Source of the DNA: Chloroflexota bacterium
GTDB lineage: Bacteria > Chloroflexota > Anaerolineae > Aggregatilineales > UBA2796
Assembly (NCBI GenBank): GCA_003695215.1
Contig: RFIM01000008.1
Location: 1 to 12,235, forward strand
Length of the DNA: 12,235 bases
Direction of reading: 5' to 3'
The notes under the pieces are model-generated. The model was not told the origin of the DNA and made no database searches. It saw nothing but the letters and a program-made list of their open reading frames with translations. Numbering within the stretch: position 1 is the stretch's first letter; the number at the start of each line of letters is the position of its first letter. Below, in pieces: positions 6,940 through 12,235 of the stretch. The position numbers were made by a program, and so were the translations under genes.

Positions 6940-8052
6940 TCATGAACCTGGCAGCTTGATGCTGAATGTAGTGCCGACGCCTTCTTCGCTCTCATACCAG
7001 ATTCGCCCGCCCATGGCATCCAGCTCCGCCTTGACCAGGTACAGGCTGATGCCGTAGCCGAACTCGGCCATGACTTGCGGCTGGCGCGCCCTTTGGAAAG
7101 GCGCGAAGATGCGCTCGGCCTCCTTCGGGCGGATGCCACAGCCCTGATCGACCACGTCAATTTGCACCACGTCGCTGGGCGCCAGGCGCGTGGCGCGCAG
7201 AATGATCGGAGTCTTAGGCGGGCTGTACATGACGGCGTTGCGCAGCACATCGTAAAGCGCTTTGCGCAAGTATTCGGGCGAGGCGACCACTGTGATGTTG
7301 TTCGGAATCTGGATGATCAGCCTATCACGTAGCGCCTCAGAATGAATTTCATCTAACGGCTGCTCTTGGATGAGCGACTCGAGAAAATCCTCGACGAAAT
7401 CGGCGAGTTTCAGCTTGCGCCGATCGCGGTTGACCAGCGTTGGCAGCTGGCCTGTGCGCAGCAGCTCCAGCCGATAGAGCTGATCGAGCAGCATCTCCAG
7501 GCGGTACATATGCGTAGCGATGATCTCAGCAAAGCCCTTGACACGGCTCGCCAATTGATCGGCGGTCATGCCGGGCGGGCGTTTGCGCATCAGCTGCATG
7601 AGCAAATCAGCGTGACCGCGCGTGCTTTCAACAGCCAGGCGCGCTTCTTGGCGGAAAGTGGACATGAACTCACGCAAGGCGCCCCAGTCAGTCTGTTCCA
7701 TGCTGATGAGCGTGTAGAGCTGCCCGCTATCGCCCTGCACAGAGACTGCCCAGCAGGGAATGTAGGAGCCTGTCAGCAGTGTATGGAAACGCACAGGCTC
7801 GCCCGTGCTGAGCGCGCGCGCCCGAATCTCATTGGCGCTTGGCCCGTCGGCGCGCCGCGCGTCCAGCAGCATCGCTGCAGCCACCCAGCCCTCAGCCCGA
7901 ATCAAGGTCAAGTTTGGGCCAAGCATCGCCCGCGAGGCTTCGTTGTCCATCACTAGGCGATCAGCTGAGTCGAAGACCAGAATGCCATAGCCCATGCGAT
8001 CAATCAGCCGCTTCAGGTCAAGGTCAGGTGGTATCGATTTGGTGTTGCTCAT
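6940..8052 (-). CDS. PAS and HATPase domain protein, histidine-kinase-like with phospho-acceptor His missing
   Basis: This 370-residue soluble protein has no membrane helix. Residues about 12-120 form a PAS-like sensor region (GYGILVFDSADRLVMDNEAS at 21-40). A dimerisation-helix region follows at about 124-200 and an HATPase_c domain at about 250-368. ATP-site motifs look intact: N box with Asn272 (LRNAVMYSP), G1 box DQGCGI (302-307), F box IFAPF (315-319), and G2 box FGYGISLYLV (331-340). The H box is aberrant. The usual FVSTVSHELRTPL is replaced by FMSTFRQEARLAV (129-141), so the phospho-acceptor His is Gln135 (codon CAA at 7650-7648) and the following TP is LA. The protein may therefore be a non-autophosphorylating sensor or ATP-binding regulator. 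No response regulator gene is nearby. The ATG at 8052 has GGAAG seven bases upstream. It heads the four-gene minus-strand cluster. Confidence 0.9.
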   Translation of the reverse strand: MSNTKSIPPDLDLKRLIDRMGYGILVFDSADRLVMDNEASRAMLGPNLTLIRAEGWVAAAMLLDARRADGPSANEIRARALSTGEPVRFHTLLTGSYIPCWAVSVQGDSGQLYTLISMEQTDWGALREFMSTFRQEARLAVESTRGHADLLMQLMRKRPPGMTADQLASRVKGFAEIIATHMYRLEMLLDQLYRLELLRTGQLPTLVNRDRRKLKLADFVEDFLESLIQEQPLDEIHSEALRDRLIIQIPNNITVVASPEYLRKALYDVLRNAVMYSPPKTPIILRATRLAPSDVVQIDVVDQGCGIRPKEAERIFAPFQRARQPQVMAEFGYGISLYLVKAELDAMGGRIWYESEEGVGTTFSIKLPGS

Positions 8053-8106
8053 AGCAGCGCTTCCATTTCAGGCGCACGCCGATATATGCCCATCTAGCTT
8101 AGCACG

Positions 8107-8136
8107 GGCTAGGCTTTTTGCGCAACGCGCCTAGCC
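8107..8136. repeat. Symmetric bipartite inverted repeat between divergent genes (possible operator)
   Basis: The outer arms GGCTAGGC (8107-8114) and GCCTAGCC (8129-8136) are exact inverted repeats. Exactly midway, separated by 3 nt on each side, is the palindrome TTGCGCAA (8118-8125). The right arm abuts the -35 hexamer of the glycosyltransferase promoter. A protein bound there could affect that promoter, or the site could fold in the leader of the minus-strand transcript. No plus-strand gene ends upstream, so a plus-strand terminator role is unlikely. Confidence 0.6.
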
Positions 8137-8165
8137 TAGCCAAAGGCGTTCGGATCGGTTATACT
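8137..8165 (+). promoter_or_regulatory. Likely promoter of the glycosyltransferase-DUF402 operon
   Basis: TAGCCA (8137-8142, four of six -35 bases) is followed by a 17-nt spacer and TATACT (8160-8165, five of six -10 bases). The leader to the TTG start at 8203 would be about 30 nt and contains AAGGTGG as ribosome site. For the opposite strand I find only weak -10-like TATATC around 8091, with no good -35. Confidence 0.5.
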
Positions 8166-8202
8166 CAGGCGCGCTATTTCGCAAATAAGGTGGAACACAC
8201 AG

Positions 8203-8886
8203 TTGAAGCTCTCTGTGATCATCCCCTGCTACAACGAAGTCGCCACGATCGAACAGATTCTGGCAGCCGTGAAAGCAGTCAACCTGGCTCATGAGATCAT
8301 CGTTGTGGATGACGGCTCGACCGATGGCACGCGCGAAGTCCTTGCCAAGTTGCCGCCCGATCCACAAGTGCGCATCCTTTACCACGATCGCAATCAAGGC
8401 AAAGGCGCCGCTGTGCGCACAGGCTTTGCCGCCGCTAAAGGCGACGTCTTGCTGATCCAAGATGCCGACCTAGAGTATGATCCGCGCGATTATCCCGCCT
8501 TGCTCAAACCAATTCAGGAAGGGCGCGCCAAAGTCGTTTACGGCTCGCGCTTTCTGGGCGGCCCACGCAAGACCATGTTCTTCTGGAATATGGTCGCCAA
8601 TAAGATTCTCACCCTGATGACCAACATCCTCTACAACACAATCCTGAGCGATATGGAAACGTGCTACAAGGTCTTTTGCGCCGAGGTGGTGCAAGGCATG
8701 AAGCTGCGCTCGCGCCGCTTTGAGTTCGAGCCTGAGATCACAGCCAAAGTCCTGAAGCGCGGCTACCGCATCTACGAAGTGCCGATCAGCTACAACGGGC
8801 GCGAATGGCACGAAGGCAAGAAGATCAAGTGGACGGACGCGCCAATTGCCGCTTGGACGCTGCTGCGCTACCGCTTCACCAACTGA
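8203..8886 (+). CDS. GT2 family glycosyltransferase, polyprenyl-phosphate (DPM1-like) type
   Basis: This 227-residue GT-A-fold enzyme starts at a TTG giving MKLSVIIPCYNE, the normal N-terminus for this family. AAGGTGG lies upstream, although the spacing is slightly long. Motifs: DDGST (36-40, nucleotide binding), QDADLEYDP (86-94) whose DAD 87-89 binds the metal and nucleotide sugar, GSRF (114-117), the SDMETCYKVF block (149-158), FEFEPEIT (173-180), and the basic EGKKIKW segment (204-210) typical of dolichyl/undecaprenyl-phosphate sugar transferases. It probably moves a sugar from a nucleotide donor to a polyprenyl phosphate on the cytoplasmic face. It has no membrane helices, like DPM1 and unlike GtrB or ArnC. 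The next gene encodes a GT-C enzyme of the kind that uses such lipid-linked sugars, and it overlaps the end of this one. The sugar cannot be predicted. Confidence 0.92.
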   Translation: MKLSVIIPCYNEVATIEQILAAVKAVNLAHEIIVVDDGSTDGTREVLAKLPPDPQVRILYHDRNQGKGAAVRTGFAAAKGDVLLIQDADLEYDPRDYPALLKPIQEGRAKVVYGSRFLGGPRKTMFFWNMVANKILTLMTNILYNTILSDMETCYKVFCAEVVQGMKLRSRRFEFEPEITAKVLKRGYRIYEVPISYNGREWHEGKKIKWTDAPIAAWTLLRYRFTN

Positions 8887-10238
8887 GCCTGTTCTGCGCG
8901 CTTTTAATCGCCGCGACGCTACGCCTCAGCGTTCTGACACATGATGTGCGTTTTCATCCTGACGAGGCGCTCTATGCGACTTATGCGCGGCGCATGGCGC
9001 GCTATGGCGACCTGCTCTTGAGCGACGCGCCTCTGGATAAGCCGCCGCTCGGCCTGTTGGTGAACGCGCTCAGCTTCAGCGCGCTCGGCGAGCATGAGTT
9101 CACAGCACGCTTGCCTGCAGCCTTCTTTAGCTTGCTCGGCGTAGCTGCCAGCTACCGTCTAGCGCGGCGTCTCTTGAGTCAACGCGCTGCGCTGATCGTC
9201 TTAGCGATCCTGACGCTCTCGCCCTTCGATCTGGCCTTCAGCGGCAGCGCTTTCCACGATCCCTTGCTGACGCTGTGCTGCTTGCTGTGCGCTTTGCTGA
9301 TCAGCTACGAGCGTCCATTCCTAGCGGGCATTTTTGCAGCGTGCGCTATCGCCACCAAGCAGAGCGCGCTGCAGTTCTTGCCGATCTACCTGCTCATCGG
9401 CGCAATGGCGCTGAACAAACTGAGATGGCGCAACCTGCTGCGCTTCAGCGCGCCGATCCTGACTGTGAGCTTGGCGCTAGTAGCCTGGAATGCGGCGCGT
9501 GCCGCGCCTGTGGACTTCTGGACACTCGGCGTGATCAATCCAGGCGCTTTGCGCCTGATCCGCTCGGATGAAGTCCTGCCGCGCTTGGCGCGTTGGCTGA
9601 GTTTATACAGCGAGAGCGTCGGTTTTGCGCCACTGTTGCTGATCGGCGCTTATGGCGTGTGGCGTGCCTTCAAGGCGGCCAGTTTGGCGGCCGCGAGCAT
9701 CCTGCTGAGCGCGTGCGGCTTGCTCGGCACGCTGCTGGCCTACTGGCTGCTCGCCTTTCCACTCTACGATCGCTACTTGTTGCCACTCGTGCCGCTGACG
9801 GCCTTTGTGATCGGCTATGGCATGGCAGCTTGGCGCCGCCTTGCGATTGTGGCTGCCCTGATGCTGATGTTGCCGTTCACGCTGCGCACAGTGGGCAATG
9901 CGCACAGCATCGGTATTCAGAGCGAATTCTATCGCGGCGTGGATCAGCTGGCGGCGCATATCAACGCCCTGGACGGCGCACCGCTGGTCTATGATCATTG
10001 GCTGAGCTGGGAATTGCGCTACTACCTGGGCGATTCGCCGCGTGCGCAGTTGGTCTGGTATCCTTCTGCAGAGTGGCTAGCGCGCGATGTGTGCCATCTG
10101 CCGACGCCGAGTTATTTTGCAGCGCCTGAGGCGGCTGCATGGCGCTGGCTAGCTGTGTTGAACGCAGTCGGCGCGCGCCTGCAGCCGATCGCGCGCACGC
10201 CGCTCGTCCTGTATCAGATCACTTGTGAGCAACCATGA
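8853..10238 (+). CDS. GT-C membrane glycosyltransferase (PMT/ArnT/GT39-like)
   Basis: This multispanning protein has about 461 residues if it starts at TTG 8853. The frame is open from an ATG at 8805, but that would overlap the GT2 gene by 82 nt and add a hydrophilic tail; a CTG at 8883 is a further possibility, so the start is uncertain. After a first helix comes the GT-C signature loop FHPDEALYATYARRM with the catalytic-type Asp37-Glu38, then LDKPPLG (61-67), as in PMT_2/ArnT-like enzymes. About ten further hydrophobic segments follow, then a soluble C-terminal part from about residue 365 with the YDHWLSWELRYYLGD segment. Such enzymes take a sugar from a polyprenyl-phosphate carrier and transfer it to a protein, lipid or glycan on the outer face. 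It is probably the partner of the GT2 enzyme just upstream. Its TGA overlaps the ATG of the DUF402 gene (ATGA), which suggests translational coupling. Confidence 0.88.
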   Translation: MDAAALPLHQLSLFCALLIAATLRLSVLTHDVRFHPDEALYATYARRMARYGDLLLSDAPLDKPPLGLLVNALSFSALGEHEFTARLPAAFFSLLGVAASYRLARRLLSQRAALIVLAILTLSPFDLAFSGSAFHDPLLTLCCLLCALLISYERPFLAGIFAACAIATKQSALQFLPIYLLIGAMALNKLRWRNLLRFSAPILTVSLALVAWNAARAAPVDFWTLGVINPGALRLIRSDEVLPRLARWLSLYSESVGFAPLLLIGAYGVWRAFKAASLAAASILLSACGLLGTLLAYWLLAFPLYDRYLLPLVPLTAFVIGYGMAAWRRLAIVAALMLMLPFTLRTVGNAHSIGIQSEFYRGVDQLAAHINALDGAPLVYDHWLSWELRYYLGDSPRAQLVWYPSAEWLARDVCHLPTPSYFAAPEAAAWRWLAVLNAVGARLQPIARTPLVLYQITCEQP

Positions 10239-10714
10239 GCGCTTCATACCTGACTGTGCGGAAAATCCTGCCTGATGGCAACGAGGCCATGCGCTACCAA
10301 GGCCGCGTCCTGGAGCGCACAGCGCGCAGCGTCACCATCGAGGCGTTCTTCGCGCGCCCTGAGGTGCGCTTGCCTTATGTGACTTTCCGCACAGGCGATA
10401 GGCTGATCGAGCATTTCTACACCGACCGCTGGTACAACATCTTTGAGCTGTACGACGTAAGCGGCGGCCATCTCAAAGGTTGGTATTGCAACATCGCGCG
10501 GCCAGCTGTGATTGATGCTACCAGCATCTTGTGGTTCGATCTGGCCCTGGACGTCTGGGTCAGTCCTGCAGGCGACGTGATCGTGCTAGACGAGGATGAA
10601 TTCGTTGCGCTCGCGCTGGATGCGGCGACGCAACAGGCAGCGCGAGCGGCTGTGGCAGAGCTGAGAGCGCGCGTTGAGCGCGGCGATGCGCCTTTCGCCA
10701 TTGTGATTGGCTGA
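10235..10714 (+). CDS. DUF402 family protein (possible nucleotide phosphohydrolase)
   Basis: This 159-residue soluble protein has the conserved DUF402 features: DRWYN (64-68), KGWYCNI (81-87), the DLALD pair of acidic residues (102-106) before a VWVSPAGD strand, and VLDEDEF (117-123). Characterised members include the FomD enzyme of fosfomycin synthesis and Gram-positive nucleoside tri- and diphosphatases, which hydrolyse phosphate links with divalent metals. The acidic cluster here is intact, so metal-dependent hydrolysis is plausible. The substrate is unknown. In this operon one could imagine it clearing nucleoside diphosphate made by the glycosyltransferases, but that is speculation. Its ATG overlaps the upstream TGA by four bases. 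Its last three codons and stop form half of a perfect palindrome shared with the convergent DUF2085 gene. Confidence 0.9.
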   Translation: MSASYLTVRKILPDGNEAMRYQGRVLERTARSVTIEAFFARPEVRLPYVTFRTGDRLIEHFYTDRWYNIFELYDVSGGHLKGWYCNIARPAVIDATSILWFDLALDVWVSPAGDVIVLDEDEFVALALDAATQQAARAAVAELRARVERGDAPFAIVIG

Positions 10715-10726
10715 TCAGCCAATCAC
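10703..10726. repeat. Perfect 24-bp palindrome spanning two convergent stop codons
   Basis: The arm GTGATTGGCTGA (10703-10714) is followed without a gap by its exact complement (10715-10726). Both convergent genes, DUF402 on the plus strand and DUF2085 on the minus strand, therefore end with the same codons GTG ATT GGC TGA (Val-Ile-Gly-stop). As RNA from either strand it would fold into a 10-bp stem with a GAUC loop. Neither side has a run of U after the stem, so it is not a canonical intrinsic terminator, but it could stop or protect the 3' ends of both transcripts. Confidence 0.85.
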
Positions 10727-11542
10727 GAAGCCGCTCCATGTGCCTGTCAGGGCGAAGCGCACTAACGTGATTGCGCTGATCTCCAGCATAGCCAAGCTGA
10801 AGCCTGCCAGCAGCGGCACGATCAGGTCGCGCCAAGTGTGCGCTTGCCGCTCACGGCGCAAAACTGAGACGAACAGCGCTGCGCCAATCGCGCTCAGCAG
10901 CGCCACGACGCTCAGGCTGCTCAGCACGCCAAGCGTCCATAAAATCAACGGACGTCCGCTCAGCACCAAGAGCGCTACCACGCCTGCAGCCGCACAGACG
11001 GCCAGCAGGTCGCGCAGGCCGTCTAAGCTGCGCGTTGGTTGTGGTTGCGCCCAGAGCGTGCTATTGAAAAAGGGCACGATCAAGTGCGCTGCAGTGATTC
11101 CAGCCAGCAAGCCTGTGATCAAGCGCAGCGGATTGCTAGGCGGATAGATCGGCTGATAGCCTGGGAAGAAAGTCAGATAGCTGTTGACGCCATCGACGCC
11201 AAGCAGGGCGACGAAGCCGATCAAGATGGCCACAATTGGCAAGGGCGGAAAGCGATAGCTGCGCAGGCGATTGCGCGCCGCCAAGATCAGGAAGCTGAGC
11301 AGCACGCCGAGATAAATGCCCGTGCAGCGCGCGCACAGCGGCATCAGCAGGTCCGCTTCAAGGTCGATCGGGAAAGTGCGCTCAGCAATTTGATGGCAGA
11401 TGGCATAGCCGACTGCTGCTGCCTTGCCCAGGACGCCATCAGGTGTGCCAAGCAGCCATAGCGCGAAGATAGTAGCCGCTGCCGAAGCGACCATCAGCTG
11501 CAGACGGCGCGAGAAGCGCAACGTGAAGTCTGGCATCTCCAT
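10715..11542 (-). CDS. DUF2085 family integral membrane protein
   Basis: This 275-residue protein has about seven hydrophobic segments (near 16-36, 75-89, 101-122, 140-158, 178-196, 199-228 and 238-262). It carries the DUF2085 signature: CHQ (49-51), followed by MPLCARCTGIYLG (67-79) with the Cys70-x-x-Cys73 pair. The conserved Cys and His residues suggest a metal or redox site near the membrane surface, but I know of no established function for the family. It has a long, Ala/Leu-rich C-terminal extension beyond the core motifs. The ATG at 11542 lies 6 nt after the stop of the cNMP-binding gene, with GGAG in that gene's last codons as the ribosome site. A second ATG two codons later is also possible. 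It is probably co-transcribed with the cNMP-binding gene and meets DUF402 end to end with no spacer. Confidence 0.9.
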   Translation of the reverse strand: MEMPDFTLRFSRRLQLMVASAAATIFALWLLGTPDGVLGKAAAVGYAICHQIAERTFPIDLEADLLMPLCARCTGIYLGVLLSFLILAARNRLRSYRFPPLPIVAILIGFVALLGVDGVNSYLTFFPGYQPIYPPSNPLRLITGLLAGITAAHLIVPFFNSTLWAQPQPTRSLDGLRDLLAVCAAAGVVALLVLSGRPLILWTLGVLSSLSVVALLSAIGAALFVSVLRRERQAHTWRDLIVPLLAGFSLAMLEISAITLVRFALTGTWSGFVIG

Positions 11543-11548
11543 GACGAG

Positions 11549-12235
11549 CTACTCCAGCCGATCGAAGACTTTGTGCAATTCGCGCGGACGCGTTGCAGCC
11601 AGCTGGGCGATGCGATCGGTCGCCTGGCGCAAGCGCCGACTCAGCACGTGGATCAGGCGCAACGAGAGATCGGGATAGCGGCGCGTCAGCGCGATGAGCG
11701 GCTCGCGGCGCAATGCCAGGCACAGCGTATCTTGCACGGCAAAGGCGCGCTCAGAAGCTGGACTCTCGTCGAACAAGCCCATCTCGCCGAAGTAACCATA
11801 GGCTTCCAGGGTAGCGATGCGCAAGGACGAGCCTTTGCGCTGCCCTTCGCGCTCAAGCGCGACCTTGCCGCGCACGATCACGTATAGCACGCCGCTCGGC
11901 GCGCCCTGCGCCACGATCTCCTCATCCTCGGCAAACAACCGCTCTTCTGCCACGCTCGCCAGCACCTTCAGCTGATCGACCGTCATGCCTTCGAAAAACG
12001 AGACCTCGCGCAGAAAAATGATCTTCTCAATGGTCGAGAGCATAAGTCCCTCACGTTGACTCAACATTTGCGGCAAAGTGACGCCATCTAGCAAGCGTCG
12101 TGCCGCTTGCGCAGCAGCGCGCACTTCAAGCACAGGATCGGTGTTCACTACAATGCTCAAGAGCGCGCTGATCTGCTCGCGGCTGAGGAGCTGTTGGCAA
12201 GGCGCGAGCGGCGCTGTTGGCGTCTCAGGCGGCGC
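11549..12235 (-). CDS. Cyclic-nucleotide-binding domain protein with HEAT-like segment, N-terminus beyond right edge
   Basis: The frame is open from the right edge to a TAG at 11549-11551, giving 228 visible residues. A TTG at 12160 could be read as a start, but no stop lies upstream and no ribosome site precedes it, so I treat the gene as 5'-partial. Visible parts in order: a Pro/Ala-rich stretch, a HEAT-repeat-like helix pair (DPVLEVRAAAQAARRLL, about 33-49), a helix with LSTIEKIIFLREVSFFEGM (66-84), and a cNMP-binding fold (about 80-175) with GYFGEMGLF (147-155). A final helix follows and no helix-turn-helix, so it is not a Crp/Fnr regulator. In the phosphate-binding cassette the Arg is kept (Arg163, SERAF), but the usual Ser/Thr-Ala after it is Ala-Phe, so ligand binding is uncertain. 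Larger HEAT plus cNMP proteins, some with transporter domains, end this way. DUF2085 follows by 6 nt. Confidence 0.85.
   Translation of the reverse strand, partial: APPETPTAPLAPCQQLLSREQISALLSIVVNTDPVLEVRAAAQAARRLLDGVTLPQMLSQREGLMLSTIEKIIFLREVSFFEGMTVDQLKVLASVAEERLFAEDEEIVAQGAPSGVLYVIVRGKVALEREGQRKGSSLRIATLEAYGYFGEMGLFDESPASERAFAVQDTLCLALRREPLIALTRRYPDLSLRLIHVLSRRLRQATDRIAQLAATRPRELHKVFDRLE

Noticed and set aside
8107..8136. Dyad with internal T-run read as an intrinsic terminator
   Set aside because: The T-run lies inside the loop and not after the stem, no plus-strand gene ends upstream, and on the minus strand the site is upstream of a gene start.
12158..12160. TTG at 12160 as the start of a 203-residue Crp-like protein
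   Set aside because: The same frame stays open to the window edge with protein-like sequence, no ribosome site precedes the TTG, and there is no DNA-binding domain.
1..12235. CRISPR arrays, tRNA or rRNA genes, insertion sequences, attachment sites
   Set aside because: I looked for regularly spaced direct repeats, tRNA-like cloverleaf ends, transposase motifs and terminal inverted repeats and found none; the only tandem repetition is the Thr/Pro linker coding.

Overview
This window looks like chromosomal DNA from a member of the Chloroflexota (Anaerolineae or Chloroflexia-like). It is moderately GC-rich. It carries a secreted von Willebrand A protein whose modules are joined by Thr/Pro-rich linkers and which ends in a membrane anchor and an FHA domain, next to a PP2C phosphatase. 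It also has a second membrane protein with a Pro/Thr linker and a sandwich domain, a cNMP-binding protein, and a polyprenyl-phosphate-type glycosyltransferase pair. I cannot assign a genus. No gene suggests phage, plasmid or insertion-sequence origin, and coding density is very high with no gene-free stretch over 300 bases.

Layout. (1) 1-3185, minus strand: a VWA/FHA membrane protein followed 12 nt later by a PP2C-type protein phosphatase cut by the left edge. They form a likely phosphoprotein-signalling operon driven by a near-consensus promoter at 3225-3255. (2) 3372-4190, plus strand: a polyphosphate kinase 2 gene transcribed divergently from that operon. It meets the next minus-strand gene tail to tail with overlapping stop codons. 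(3) 4187-8052, minus strand, four closely packed genes in order of transcription: a PAS/histidine-kinase-like protein, a histone-deacetylase-family amidohydrolase, a purine nucleoside phosphorylase, and a small two-helix membrane protein. (4) 8203-10714, plus strand: a GT2 polyprenyl-phosphate glycosyltransferase, a GT-C (PMT/ArnT-like) membrane glycosyltransferase, and a DUF402 protein, all overlapping. (5) 10715-12235, minus strand: a cNMP-binding protein (N-terminus beyond the right edge) followed by a DUF2085 membrane protein.

How the genes fit together. The VWA/FHA and PP2C pair fits reversible Ser/Thr phosphorylation linked to an exported sensing or adhesion module. The GT2 and GT-C pair fits transfer of a sugar to a lipid carrier and then onto an acceptor outside the membrane. 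The kinase-like protein, deacetylase and phosphorylase share a transcript layout, but no single pathway follows from their families.

The points most worth a second look are: the kinase-like protein, whose HATPase motifs are intact but whose phospho-acceptor histidine is replaced by glutamine; a perfect 24-bp palindrome that encodes the last three codons and the stop of two convergent genes at once; and a symmetric bipartite dyad in the divergent intergenic region at 8107-8136. I did not find a clearly new biological system such as a defence island, CRISPR array or retron.
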